DNA of 32,669 nucleotides from Flavobacteriales bacterium (GTDB lineage: Bacteria; Bacteroidota; Bacteroidia; Flavobacteriales; Flavobacteriaceae): contig WTJH01000161.1 in NCBI GenBank assembly GCA_011524915.1, positions 1 through 32,669 of the forward strand. The letters run 5' to 3'. A program made the position numbers and the translations under genes. Below are positions 19,405-28,582 of this stretch, piece by piece. The notes under the pieces were generated by a model that searched no databases, was not told the DNA's origin, and saw only the letters and a program-made list of their open reading frames with translations. The first letter of the stretch is position 1. Every line of letters begins with the position of its first letter.

Positions 19405-19412
19405 CAAATATA
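19405..19412 (-). promoter_or_regulatory. -7 element of gyrB (TATATTTG)
   Basis: The minus-strand octamer TATATTTG matches TAnnTTTG, 37 nt before ATG 19367. A TTTTG lies upstream with a 14-nt gap, shorter than usual, so the -33 box is uncertain. Supports gyrB transcription separate from asnB. Confidence 0.5.
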
Positions 19413-19511
19413 ACGATTAAACCCCTCAAAAGCAGCGTAAACACTACTCCCAAGGGGTTAAGTTATCAACAGATTTGTGATAAAATACTCCTTAAAAAAA
19501 GGAATTCATCT

Positions 19512-21182
19512 CTATTTGCTGTAGGCGTCTTCATGGACAAAAGCAACCGCTCTTCCACTGGGGTCGTTTTGGTTCTGAAATGCTTCGTCCCAAGCCAATG
19601 CAACTGGCGTACTACAGGCAACTGAGGGGACCGAAGGAACACTCAAAGCAGCCGTATCGCTGGGGAAATGACTTTCAAAAATACTGCGGTAATAAAACTC
19701 CTCTTTGTTCTGAGGGGTTTGTACAGGAAAACGGTAATGGGCATTGGCCATTTGCTCGTCTGTAACTTCAGATTCCACAACTTCTTTAAGCGTATCAATC
19801 CAGCTGTAACCAACACCATCTGAGAATTGTTCTTTTTGGCGCCAAGCCACACTTTCGGGTAAATATTTTTCAAAGGCTTTGCGTAAAACCCATTTTTCCA
19901 TACGCTCTCCATTGATCATCTTATCCTTTGGATTGATGCGCATGGCGACATCGATAAACTCCTTATCTAAAAAGGGAACACGCCCTTCGATACCCCAAGC
20001 CGCAAGCGACTTGTTGGCCCGCAAACAGTCGTATTGATGGAGTTTATCTAATTTTCGTACAGTTTCTTCGTGGAATTCCTGAGCATTGGGAGCTTTATGG
20101 AAATATAAATAGCCTCCGAAGAGCTCGTCTGCCCCTTCTCCAGAAAGTACCATTTTAATCCCTAAAGACTTAATCATTCGGGCCATCAAAAACATAGGTG
20201 TTGAGGCACGAACAGTAGTTATGTCATAAGTTTCTAAATGATAGATCACATCTCGAATGGCATCTAAACCTTCCTGAATGGTAAATTCAATTTCGTGATG
20301 TACGGTTCCAATATGGTCTGCAACTTTGCGAGCAGCGGCTAAGTCCGGAGACCCTTCCAATCCCACCGAAAAAGAGTGTAATTGAGGCCACCAAGCCGAC
20401 TGTTCGTCGTTTGACTCTACCCGTTTAGCTGCAAATTTTTTGGCTAAAGCAGAAGTAATAGAGGAGTCTAGTCCCCCGGAGAGTAATACACCGTAGGGTA
20501 CATCACTCATCAATTGCCGATGTACAGCATCGGAAAGAGCATCGTGCAGGGCATCAATGGAAGTCTCTGCTTCGGCTACGGTATCGTAAGTACTCCAATC
20601 GCGCGTATACCATTGTTTTGGAGCATCCATCTCAGAGGTGAGATAGTGTCCTGGAGGGAACAATTCTATTTTGGAACACACCCCTTCTAAAGCCTTTAAT
20701 TCCGAGGCTACATAAAAAGTTCCATTGCTGTCCCAGCCCATATATAGCGGAATAATCCCCATATGATCGCGGGCAATCAGATAGCTGTCCTTTTCTTGGT
20801 CGTAGAGAGCAAAACCAAAGATCCCATTGAGCTCGTCAATAAAATCGGGACCCTTTTCTTGGTATAGCGCTAAAAGAACTTCACAGTCCGACTCTGTTTT
20901 GAATTCGTATTGTCCTTGGAGTTGACTTCTCAATTCCCGATGATTGTATATTTCTCCATTGGCTGCCAAGATCAATTGCTCGCTAGGAGAGACTAATGGC
21001 TGCCCACCAGAAATGGGATCGACTATCGCTAAACGCTCGTGCGCTAAAATAGCTTTATCGTGTGTCCATACACCGCTCCAGTCTGGACCGCGGTGACGAA
21101 TCCGTTTCGACATTTCTAATACTTGAGGTCTCAACTGTTCCGAAGATTCCTTCAATTCAAAAGCACATACAATTCCGCACAT
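19512..21182 (-). CDS. asnB: Asparagine synthase B, glutamine-hydrolysing
   Basis: Makes asparagine from aspartate, ATP and glutamine. The 556-residue protein begins MCGIVCAFE, with Cys2 as the class II glutamine amidotransferase nucleophile after Met removal. RHRGPDWSGVW, LAHERLAIVD and NGEIYNH complete that domain (to ~190). The synthetase domain has the PP-loop SGGLDSS (near residue 230), LSGEGADELFGGYLYFHKAP and the C-terminal GIEGRVPFLDKEF block. Length matches AsnB of the E. coli class. The last ~40 residues are Ala/Ser/Val-rich and less conserved. Upstream lie a -7 element and a 25-bp palindrome that looks like an operator. Confidence 0.96.
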   Translation of the reverse strand: MCGIVCAFELKESSEQLRPQVLEMSKRIRHRGPDWSGVWTHDKAILAHERLAIVDPISGGQPLVSPSEQLILAANGEIYNHRELRSQLQGQYEFKTESDCEVLLALYQEKGPDFIDELNGIFGFALYDQEKDSYLIARDHMGIIPLYMGWDSNGTFYVASELKALEGVCSKIELFPPGHYLTSEMDAPKQWYTRDWSTYDTVAEAETSIDALHDALSDAVHRQLMSDVPYGVLLSGGLDSSITSALAKKFAAKRVESNDEQSAWWPQLHSFSVGLEGSPDLAAARKVADHIGTVHHEIEFTIQEGLDAIRDVIYHLETYDITTVRASTPMFLMARMIKSLGIKMVLSGEGADELFGGYLYFHKAPNAQEFHEETVRKLDKLHQYDCLRANKSLAAWGIEGRVPFLDKEFIDVAMRINPKDKMINGERMEKWVLRKAFEKYLPESVAWRQKEQFSDGVGYSWIDTLKEVVESEVTDEQMANAHYRFPVQTPQNKEEFYYRSIFESHFPSDTAALSVPSVPSVACSTPVALAWDEAFQNQNDPSGRAVAFVHEDAYSK

Positions 21183-21198
21183 AAACTTAGATTTTGGA

Positions 21199-21206
21199 CA
21201 AAACTA
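21199..21206 (-). promoter_or_regulatory. -7 element of asnB (TAGTTTTG)
   Basis: Minus-strand TAGTTTTG fits TAnnTTTG and lies 16 nt before the asnB ATG. There is no clear TTG at -33, which is common for promoters that need an activator; the palindrome at 21241-21265 is placed about 35 nt further upstream. Confidence 0.5.
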
Positions 21207-21240
21207 CGCAATGCTTTATAAATTAAAGAGGGAATACGTG

Positions 21241-21265
21241 TTTTAGTTTAAATTTTAAACTAAAA
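21241..21265. promoter_or_regulatory. Perfect 25-bp palindrome upstream of asnB (probable operator)
   Basis: The arms TTTTAGTTTAAA (21241-21252) and TTTAAACTAAAA (21254-21265) are exact inverted copies around one T. It lies 58 nt before the asnB start and roughly 45-70 nt upstream of the predicted transcription start. No T run follows on the minus strand, so it does not look like a terminator for the upstream amidohydrolase gene. Binding protein unknown. Confidence 0.6.
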
Positions 21266-21339
21266 AGGTTTATTTAAATATAAAATTAAACAAAAGGAGG
21301 GCAAACAGTGGGCTGAACTTAAAAAATGAAAGTTGGGAA

Positions 21340-22974
21340 CTAGTTGAAGCGGTTACTAAAGACGATATTTCCACTTAAAATCGTGGCCACAACTCTAGTT
21401 TCTAAAATCTCTTCCTCAGAGACGGTCATTAGATCCTGATCTAAAATGACAAAGTCGGCAAACTTACCCACTTCTATACTCCCCTTGAGTTGGTCTTCAA
21501 AGTTTGCATGAGCAGCCCAAAGGGTCATTCCTTTAAGAGCTTCCAAACGGCTCAAAGCACTTTTGGCTTGGAAACCACCCGCAGGATAGCCTTGCGCATC
21601 TCTTCTGGAAACAGCAGCATAAAAGGTTTTCATGGGAGACACCTCTTCTACAGGAAAATCGGTTCCCAAAGCAATGCTTCCAGACCAGTCCAAAAGTTCT
21701 TTAAATGCATAGGCTCCTGGCATACGGTCTTTGCCAATACGTTGTTCGGCCCAGTACATATCACTTGTCGCGTGGGTAGGCTGTACGGAAGGGATAATTT
21801 TACGGCCAAAACCGCTCCAATCTTTAGGGTCTACAATTTGAGCGTGTTCGATTCGCCAGCGGGGATCTTCGATGGAGGCTAGGACTTCGTTATATATGCG
21901 AAGGACTTCGGCATTGGCCGCATCTCCAATGGCATGTGTATTGAGTTGAAAAGGACTTTGGGCGAGCTTTTGTGCCAACTGGCGGATATCCGCTACAGGA
22001 GTCACAAATTTTCCGTGGTGATCTTGTTGGTCTGTATAGGGCTCTTTAAGAGCAGCTCCCCGAGAACCAAGAGCTCCATCGGCATATACTTTTACACTGT
22101 TGACATGCAACAAATCCGTTTGCAGCTTTCCATTTTTAAGAAAGTAGTCCACAGATGCAGAATCGTTTGCGATCATCGCATAGACCCGAAGTTGAATTCT
22201 TTTGGCTTGTTGAAGGCTGTCCAACAATAGGATGTTTTCTTTGGAAAGTCCGGCATCATCGACTGTCGTAAGCCCGTGTTGCAAACAAATATTCTGAGCC
22301 AGCTCAAAAGCTTTAATTTTTTCGGCCGTAGAAGCTTCGGGAAGTGCCGCATCGATAAGCCCCATGGGAGCATCCACCAAAATACCTGTAAGTACTCCTT
22401 GCTTTTGAACAATAGTTCCCCCCTCGACATCGGTTTCCGCAGTGATCCCAGCCAAATCCAATGCCTTTTGATTCACCAAATACGCATGTCCGTCTATACG
22501 TTCCAGTACCACAGGAGTATCGGGATATAATTGGTCCAATTCCGTTTTTGTGGGATATTGTTGATCTTTCCAATCGTTTTGGTCCCAGCCCCGGCCTCGA
22601 ATAACACTCGGCTGTTTGTCTTTTGCAAATTTCTGAACTCGGTTCAGAATTTCTTCAAAACTTTTGGTACCGACTAGGTCTACTTGTTGTAGGGTAAGCC
22701 CTAGGTTTAACAAATGGCAGTGGGCATCAATAAAACCGGGATAAATAGGCAAATACTGAGCGTTGACCACATTGCGTGCATTGTACTGATCTAAAAGCTC
22801 CTCTCCTCCAACAGCTACAAACTTTCCTTCGTGAACCGCAAAAGCCGTAACCACATCAAATTCGTCGTTTACGGTATATACTTGTGCGTTGTGGACGAGT
22901 AAGTCGATTTCGGGATTGCAGGCTCCTAAGAGTAAAGCGCCCAGCAGCAGGCAGATTTTATGGATAGCTTTCAT
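21340..22974 (-). CDS. YtcJ-type metal-dependent amidohydrolase, predicted lipoprotein
   Basis: Amidohydrolase-superfamily enzyme of the YtcJ/AepA-like (amidohydrolase 3) group; substrate unknown. The 544-residue product carries a lipoprotein signal (KICLLLGALLLGAC, Cys19), so it is membrane-anchored outside the cytoplasm. Metal-site motifs are in order: DAHCH (His85, His87), NTHAIGDAAN, RIEHAQIV and GTDFPVEEVSP (catalytic Asp). The RGRGWDQNDW and DGHAYLVNQKAL segments are typical of this group. A -7 element (22988-22995) lies just before the ATG, so it can be expressed apart from the barrel gene 51 nt upstream. Confidence 0.9.
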   Translation of the reverse strand: MKAIHKICLLLGALLLGACNPEIDLLVHNAQVYTVNDEFDVVTAFAVHEGKFVAVGGEELLDQYNARNVVNAQYLPIYPGFIDAHCHLLNLGLTLQQVDLVGTKSFEEILNRVQKFAKDKQPSVIRGRGWDQNDWKDQQYPTKTELDQLYPDTPVVLERIDGHAYLVNQKALDLAGITAETDVEGGTIVQKQGVLTGILVDAPMGLIDAALPEASTAEKIKAFELAQNICLQHGLTTVDDAGLSKENILLLDSLQQAKRIQLRVYAMIANDSASVDYFLKNGKLQTDLLHVNSVKVYADGALGSRGAALKEPYTDQQDHHGKFVTPVADIRQLAQKLAQSPFQLNTHAIGDAANAEVLRIYNEVLASIEDPRWRIEHAQIVDPKDWSGFGRKIIPSVQPTHATSDMYWAEQRIGKDRMPGAYAFKELLDWSGSIALGTDFPVEEVSPMKTFYAAVSRRDAQGYPAGGFQAKSALSRLEALKGMTLWAAHANFEDQLKGSIEVGKFADFVILDQDLMTVSEEEILETRVVATILSGNIVFSNRFN

Positions 22975-22987
22975 ATGAAATATGAGA

Positions 22988-22995
22988 CAAAAATA
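22988..22995 (-). promoter_or_regulatory. -7 element before the amidohydrolase (TATTTTTG)
   Basis: Minus-strand TATTTTTG fits TAnnTTTG, 13 nt before the ATG at 22974. A TTG upstream has an 11-nt gap, too short for a regular -33 box. Confidence 0.4.
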
Positions 22996-23025
22996 ACAGA
23001 CTTTTACAATTAAGCCACAGGATGT

Positions 23026-24777
23026 TTATAAGTTCAGGTTAAATCGATATTGGACTCCCGCTAAAAACAACTGTTGAAATTGGGGAAAGCCAAGCCAGCG
23101 ACTGTTGGGGTCGCCCGTATTGAGTTGTAGTCTCGAAAAAATTTCCCAGCGCGGATGCAACTGATATAAAACCTCCGCTTGGACTTGTGAAAAAGCTGCT
23201 ACATCTACCACGGTTGCAGGATTATCACCCGGGTTCAAATTATTGAAATAGGTGTAGGAAGCACCTTTTCGGTTGCCTACAAAAGTATATTTCAATTGTA
23301 CTTGAGCTTTTTTAAACAAGCGAACAAAAGCTTTGGCAGAAGCTTCGATTTCTGGAATGTTCCAAGCAGCCTCTAAAGTTTCCGTTTCCGGATCCCGATA
23401 CACCGCTTCGAACTGTAGGCTGTTGTCTTTCCCAAAGCTGTAGGCCAAGGTCGAATGAAAACTCAGTTGATTAAAGGCATCGTAAACCCTCTGGAAAGCG
23501 TTGGAATATTCGAAAGCTTTTAGATTGTTTCCTTGCTGGTAGGGCAAGCGCTTAAAAAATCCTTTGCGGTCGTATTGCTCGTATTGAGCCTCCCACATAA
23601 AATCAATTTTTTTACCAATGGCCGAATGAAACCCAAGCTGCGCCTTAAAAATTTGCACTTCGGGAAGTATGTTAACCACGGGAGCTATAAACGGATTTTG
23701 CGAACTCAATTCTTGAAGACTCCAAATTTGCTCCCCTCCAGTGGCTTTGATAAAGGGTCTTAAACTTCCTTTTTTAGGTTTAATTTCCAATTGAAATTCT
23801 GGATAAATTCCCAGTTCAGCGCTTTCTGCCTGCGCATCGTCCGTAAAGTACTGCGCCACCTTTGCTCCGACTTGCCATTTGAGGCGTTGTCCCAAACGGG
23901 TCCACATCAAAGCTGCTTGCCCCACCCCATGGGTATATTCGGCCGCGGTAGCTCTTAAAAAATCCTCCGTAAAACTGTTTTGTCCCCCTGTAAAATTAAG
24001 TTTAAGATCGACAAAAGAACTCCCTAAATCGGCTCTGAATCGGGGATTAAATACCAAAAAAGTTTCTCGAGTTTCAAACGAATCTCCATAGAGATGCAGT
24101 TGAAGGGGGATTTCATTAACTATCCCATCATAGTTGCGCCACTGGGTTTGGAGTTGGAAATAGGTCCGCTTGTTGATGGGGTCCAAACTTTCAAGGGCAT
24201 CTTCCAACACATTGGGAACATCTAAGAGGCCGTAGAAATTATTCTGGTGGGCCTGAAATTTTAAACGGGTATCCCAACGGCTGTTGCGGAGGGTATAGTT
24301 ATGAGTGAGCAGCCCGCTGAATTGTGAGCGATGGGTGGGCAACCGCTGTTCGGCAAGATTTCTAGAAGTCTCGTCATAGAGCAATTCCAATCCAAAGGTT
24401 TGAACACGATCCAGTACAACCGATGCAGCTGCATTTAAATAGGTTTGTCCACTACCGCCAACACCCAAAGCCCCCAAAGCATTGTAGAGGGGTCCGGTTT
24501 GTTTGCGTTGCAATTTTAAGGGAGTAGCCTTGTTGGGAGTAAAGGTGGAAACGACAGGGAAATCCTCAAAACTAAAGGTGACACTTTGCTGCTTTTGAGC
24601 TAAGGAATCATAGGTTTGCGGTTTGGGGCGTTGTTTAAACACCTTGATCACTTCGGGATTAAACGATTTTACTACCGTCACCTGCTGTGCTTCGATGCTA
24701 GGCTCTTTTTCTTGGGCCTGTAACAGCTGAACCGAAACGAAAAAGCCCCAAAGGAACCAATGCTGTTTAATTCTCAT
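23026..24777 (-). CDS. Outer-membrane beta-barrel protein without plug (TonB-receptor-like)
   Basis: Function unknown. The 583-residue product has a signal peptide (MRIKQHWFLWGFFVSVQLLQAQ) and then a short segment, QQVTVVKSFNPEVIKVFKQRPKP, split here as two motifs: VTVVKSFNPEV and KVFKQRPKP. It resembles the N-terminus of Bacteroidota proteins often annotated 'TonB-dependent receptor' that lack the plug domain. From ~100 on it alternates hydrophobic and polar residues in barrel fashion, rich in Tyr, Phe, Gln, Asn, with a final strand QYRFNLNL. Its ATG overlaps the TPR gene stop by 11 nt (ATGAGAATTAA), so the two are translationally coupled and probably act together. Confidence 0.75.
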   Translation of the reverse strand: MRIKQHWFLWGFFVSVQLLQAQEKEPSIEAQQVTVVKSFNPEVIKVFKQRPKPQTYDSLAQKQQSVTFSFEDFPVVSTFTPNKATPLKLQRKQTGPLYNALGALGVGGSGQTYLNAAASVVLDRVQTFGLELLYDETSRNLAEQRLPTHRSQFSGLLTHNYTLRNSRWDTRLKFQAHQNNFYGLLDVPNVLEDALESLDPINKRTYFQLQTQWRNYDGIVNEIPLQLHLYGDSFETRETFLVFNPRFRADLGSSFVDLKLNFTGGQNSFTEDFLRATAAEYTHGVGQAALMWTRLGQRLKWQVGAKVAQYFTDDAQAESAELGIYPEFQLEIKPKKGSLRPFIKATGGEQIWSLQELSSQNPFIAPVVNILPEVQIFKAQLGFHSAIGKKIDFMWEAQYEQYDRKGFFKRLPYQQGNNLKAFEYSNAFQRVYDAFNQLSFHSTLAYSFGKDNSLQFEAVYRDPETETLEAAWNIPEIEASAKAFVRLFKKAQVQLKYTFVGNRKGASYTYFNNLNPGDNPATVVDVAAFSQVQAEVLYQLHPRWEIFSRLQLNTGDPNSRWLGFPQFQQLFLAGVQYRFNLNL

Positions 24778-27700
24778 TCGATGGGTTTTCTAAGGATTCG
24801 ACAGAGGCGTTTTCTTCTCCCAAGCGTTGGGTTACTTGTACTTGTAGTTCTAACGCTCGATCTGATATTTCGGGCGTTGAAGCATAATTTTCTAAAACAC
24901 TTTTAACGATAAAATCGGCCTGAAAGGCATCGCCCAAATCCAAAAAGTTTTGAGCCATCACCAAAAGTGCTTGCCCACCAATCAGGCTTTCGGAAGCATA
25001 CTTTTGAGCAATAAGAGCAATTTTAGCATTGGAATCTTCGAACTGTTTTTGGGTTCTCAACTGCTTGGCCTGCCATAAAAGTGCTTTCGCAGCCCGCTGG
25101 GCACTCGGGGCATCTACCAAACGTGCATAGGCTTGTTCTACGGCTTGGGCCTTTCCTAAAACCGTTCCCGCTTCTGCGATCAACTGTTGGGCATCCCAGT
25201 AGATCTGGGGGTCTAAATTAGGATCCTTTAAAAGGGCTTGGGCTTTGTCGAAGGCCTGTTCAAATTGTTGGTCGCTGGCATAGGCCTGCATCAGGTTCAC
25301 CGCTGCATATTGTTTGTTTTCCTCAAAATCAGCTTCTTGCTCCAGGCGTTCAAGAATCTGTATCAACTCCTTGGTTTGTCCCAAAGACCGAGCACATACA
25401 CTGGCCCGTACCAAAGATTTTTCACTGAATTCGTTGATGCCCGCCTCATACACTTCTCTGTAGGCGATCAGGGCATCTTTCCAGTTATCCGATTCAAAAT
25501 AGAGTTCTCCCTGATAGAAAACGACATTTCTACGATAGATGCCTTCTGGATATTGAGCTAAATATTCCAGTATGCTTTTTTGGGCTGCTTTGCTTTTGCC
25601 CTCCTGAAAGGTTTTGTCTAAAGCCTGGAAAGCAGTTTTTTCCAATTCGGCATCGCTCATGGTGGGCACTTCCAAAGAACGGACCCAAAGGGTAAATTGA
25701 TTGACTTCTCCGATATCTACCGCAATTTCTTTAGCCAAACGAACGGCTTCGGCCACCACAACATCTTTGGGGTACTGATCCACCAAAGCCCGCAGGGTTA
25801 ACAAAGCTTCTTTGGCCTGATCGCGGTTATACAGCAACAGCGCTTTAGCCAGATAGGCACGAGTTCTGTAGGGACTTTGGGTTTGTTCGCTGATCAATAA
25901 ATCAAAGGTCTGCAAGGCTTCTTCTGGCTGGTCTTCAGCAGCTAGAGTATTGGCCAATTCAAAAATGGCATCGTCTCGTAAGGGCACTTTGGGATACTGC
26001 TCCAATAAGCGTTTAAGGGTACTTATTTTTTGAGCTTTCCGATCCACAAACCCGTAGCTCATCGCTTTTTGATAATAGGCATAAGAACTGCGCTTGGGAG
26101 CCATGGCTATGGCGCTGTTATAGGCTTCCAGAGCGGGCCAAAACGCCCGAAGGGCATAGTGGCTATCGGCCAGTCGCAACTGTGCATCTCTCCGTTTGGA
26201 ATCGGCTGGAGCAACCGTCTTTAAAAAACTTTCAAAGGCCGTAAGAGCCTCCTCATAGGCTTTCAGCTTAAATCGGGCATAACCCAGATGGTAGGGCAAC
26301 TCCTGCGCTTCTTCCCCTGCAGTTCCGGCAGTGCTTTTTTGAGCTGCTTCCCAAGCTTTTTGAGCTTTGGCATATTGGCGTTGTTCATAATAGGCATGTC
26401 CGTTCCAATACTGGCTTAGAAATACAAAAGCCTCCCCTTTGTGTTTGAGGGCCGCTTCGAAATATTCGTTTGCCTGAGAATATTTGGCAGTGCTGTATTT
26501 TTCGACCCCAATCAAAAAGGCTAATTTTTGGAGGGTATTTTCTTCTTTAAGATTTCCAGAGTTTTGGAGTAAGGTGTAGGCCGCTTCGAAATTTCCAGAA
26601 CTGGTTAAGGAATCCACCAAAAGGGCTTCGATTTCTTCGGTTGCAGGATCCTTAGGGTATTTTTCTAAAAAGTGCTGCAAGACTTTTGGGGGAGCCTCAT
26701 AGGGGTTTCCAATGGCATAGCTAAGACGGGCATAATTGAGCATGGCCGCCCGTTGGATAGCCGCATCTGAACTTTTCTGACTGGCGGATCGGAAAGCGTT
26801 TAGCGCCTCCGTTTTTTTATCTGTTTTTAAGTAACAAAGGCCCAGATGATAGTAGGCATGCTGGATGAGAGCTGTATTTTTCCCCAGGATTTTATTGAAT
26901 TGGCCGATGGCTTTTTCATAGTCCTGCGCCTGAAAATAGGCATAGCCCAACTGATAAAAGTCTTCGTTGGTCCAGCGTTTGCGTTTGCCCTCATAGGCCT
27001 CTAGATAGGGCAAAGCCTTGGTGTATTCTTGCAGGTTAAAATAACTTTCTCCGATGATCTTGGACAACTGAGATTTATCGTTTCCTTTGGCATTCCTGTA
27101 CTGTTGCTCCCCCAAACGGATGGCTTCTTGGAAGCGTCCCAATCGGAAATTCATATCCACTTGGAAATAGGCCACATCGCCCTGTTTTTTCTTGTTGCTT
27201 TTTCCAAAGGCAGAGGTGGCACTTTCAAAATCATCGAGCTGATAAGCAATATGTCCCAGATAATAATGGGCATCCGACTCATAGGTAGGATGGTCCACTA
27301 CCCGCTCTAGATAGGGTTTGGCGGCTTTGTATTTTTTGGTAGCAAAATAGGTATAGCCCTTGTTGAAATTGTATTTAGGAATATCGCGTTTGGGAACATC
27401 AGCGGCTTTAACCTTCCCATACCACTTCAGGGCATAGCTGTATTTTTGTTGGTCGAAATAGTAGTTGGCCAAATCGAAATTGACGCGATCTACCTGAGGA
27501 TTTAAAGGATAGTTGATTTGAAATTGCTGTAAAAGCTTTTCGCTCCCGGACTGATTGAGTCGAAGTTTGGCCTTGGTTTCCAACAAAGCAAAGTGCTCCT
27601 GAGCCGAACTTCGATCGGCAAAATCGGTCCGCCCCTCTAAGGCAATATTGGCAATGCCAAAGTCTTGCGCCAAATAGCGGCCCATCAGTTGGGTTTCGAA

Positions 27701-27784
27701 ATCGTAGGAAGAATTTTGCTGACTCCACCCCAAAACACCGCTGCAAAGGAGAAAAATGGCAAAAATCGGCTGCTGCTTGAACAT
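24767..27784 (-). CDS. Exported giant TPR-repeat protein
   Basis: A 1005-residue tetratricopeptide-repeat protein with an N-terminal signal peptide (MFKQQPIFAIFLLCSGVLGWS). Nearly the whole mature chain is TPR-like helix pairs; examples are YYFDQQKYSYALKWYGKV, YLGHIAYQLDDFESATSAFGKS, YQLGYAYFQAQDYEKAIGQF and YHLGYARFKLKAYEEALTAF. No lipobox, transmembrane segment or enzyme motif is visible, so it should be a periplasmic scaffold. It overlaps the barrel gene by 11 nt and is divergent from the ftsE-like gene. I recall the order barrel-TPR-ATPase as conserved in flavobacteria, but could not check. Function unknown; a periplasmic partner of the barrel is the simplest reading. Confidence 0.85.
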   Translation of the reverse strand: MFKQQPIFAIFLLCSGVLGWSQQNSSYDFETQLMGRYLAQDFGIANIALEGRTDFADRSSAQEHFALLETKAKLRLNQSGSEKLLQQFQINYPLNPQVDRVNFDLANYYFDQQKYSYALKWYGKVKAADVPKRDIPKYNFNKGYTYFATKKYKAAKPYLERVVDHPTYESDAHYYLGHIAYQLDDFESATSAFGKSNKKKQGDVAYFQVDMNFRLGRFQEAIRLGEQQYRNAKGNDKSQLSKIIGESYFNLQEYTKALPYLEAYEGKRKRWTNEDFYQLGYAYFQAQDYEKAIGQFNKILGKNTALIQHAYYHLGLCYLKTDKKTEALNAFRSASQKSSDAAIQRAAMLNYARLSYAIGNPYEAPPKVLQHFLEKYPKDPATEEIEALLVDSLTSSGNFEAAYTLLQNSGNLKEENTLQKLAFLIGVEKYSTAKYSQANEYFEAALKHKGEAFVFLSQYWNGHAYYEQRQYAKAQKAWEAAQKSTAGTAGEEAQELPYHLGYARFKLKAYEEALTAFESFLKTVAPADSKRRDAQLRLADSHYALRAFWPALEAYNSAIAMAPKRSSYAYYQKAMSYGFVDRKAQKISTLKRLLEQYPKVPLRDDAIFELANTLAAEDQPEEALQTFDLLISEQTQSPYRTRAYLAKALLLYNRDQAKEALLTLRALVDQYPKDVVVAEAVRLAKEIAVDIGEVNQFTLWVRSLEVPTMSDAELEKTAFQALDKTFQEGKSKAAQKSILEYLAQYPEGIYRRNVVFYQGELYFESDNWKDALIAYREVYEAGINEFSEKSLVRASVCARSLGQTKELIQILERLEQEADFEENKQYAAVNLMQAYASDQQFEQAFDKAQALLKDPNLDPQIYWDAQQLIAEAGTVLGKAQAVEQAYARLVDAPSAQRAAKALLWQAKQLRTQKQFEDSNAKIALIAQKYASESLIGGQALLVMAQNFLDLGDAFQADFIVKSVLENYASTPEISDRALELQVQVTQRLGEENASVESLENPSNEN

Positions 27785-27881
27785 GGACTTAAAATTACGG
27801 AAGACTAGCTATATGGGGAACGAAAAAACCTCCCGATTCGTATTTTTTATTCACAATCCTATCCAATCGCTTCAGTTGGAT

Positions 27882-27889
27882 TATCTTTG
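27882..27889 (+). promoter_or_regulatory. -7 element of the ftsE-like gene (TATCTTTG)
   Basis: TATCTTTG fits TAnnTTTG, ending 18 nt before ATG 27908. It contains the in-frame TTG at 27887, so that codon is not a start. No TTG at the usual distance upstream. Confidence 0.55.
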
Positions 27890-27907
27890 GAATACAGCAA
27901 TGTTTCT

Positions 27908-28582
27908 ATGGATGTAATTGTTTCGCTCGAAAATGCGACCATCTACCAAGACCAAAAACCCGTTCTTATGGGGGTTAATTTGTCGGTAGAAAAAGGATCT
28001 TTTGTCTTTTTAATCGGCCGAACGGGAACCGGAAAAAGTAGCCTGATCAAAACCCTCTATGGCGATCTAAGCCTAGAAGAAGGCAGCGGGAGCACGGTAG
28101 GCTTTGCCCTCAATGGACTTCGGGATCGAGACATTCCCCAACTTCGACGTAAGATTGGAGTGGTTTTTCAGGATTTTAAACTCCTGCCCGACCGCAATAT
28201 CAAGGAAAACCTGGCCTTTGTCCTAAGAGCTACCGGCTGGAAGGATAAGACCAAAATTGAAAGTCGAATTCTGGAAGTGTTGCAGATGGTAAAGGTCGAT
28301 AATGCCTTGGGGAAATTTCCCTTTGAACTTTCGGGAGGAGAACAACAACGACTGGCCATTGCCCGAGCCTTACTAAACGAACCCGAACTGATCATTGCCG
28401 ACGAACCCACCGGAAATCTCGACCCACAAACCAGTATCGAGATCATGGAACTGTTTAAAGAACTCCACCAAAAAGGGATGACCCTGCTGATGGCCACCCA
28501 CGACTATAATATGATCCTAAAGTACCCCGGAAAAATCTTCCAATGCGAGGATGGGAAAATCTTTGAGGTCGTCGCTCAATAA
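27908..28582 (+). CDS. ftsE: FtsE-like ABC ATPase
   Basis: ATPase of the FtsE/LolD class. FtsE with FtsX transmits a signal across the inner membrane to activate peptidoglycan hydrolases at division. From ATG 27908 it has 224 residues, the usual length. Walker A GRTGTGKSS (37-45), Q-loop VVFQDFKLLPDRNIKENLAF (the KLLPDRNI block is typical of FtsE), signature LSGGEQQRLAIARAL, Walker B LIIADEPTGNLD, and the H-loop MATHDYNMI are all present. No ftsX follows; Bacteroidota often keep ftsX elsewhere. Its start is 124 nt from the divergent TPR gene. FtsE is preferred over LolD because of the Q-loop block and the ending, but a partner would settle it. Confidence 0.85.
   Translation: MDVIVSLENATIYQDQKPVLMGVNLSVEKGSFVFLIGRTGTGKSSLIKTLYGDLSLEEGSGSTVGFALNGLRDRDIPQLRRKIGVVFQDFKLLPDRNIKENLAFVLRATGWKDKTKIESRILEVLQMVKVDNALGKFPFELSGGEQQRLAIARALLNEPELIIADEPTGNLDPQTSIEIMELFKELHQKGMTLLMATHDYNMILKYPGKIFQCEDGKIFEVVAQ

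Noticed and set aside
19463-19483. Two facing DnaA-box-like 9-mers (TTATCAACA and TTGTGATAA) between asnB and gyrB, suggesting oriC
   Set aside because: The first has one mismatch to the box and the second several; such near matches are expected a few times by chance in this window, and no dnaA, dnaN, box cluster or unwinding element is present.
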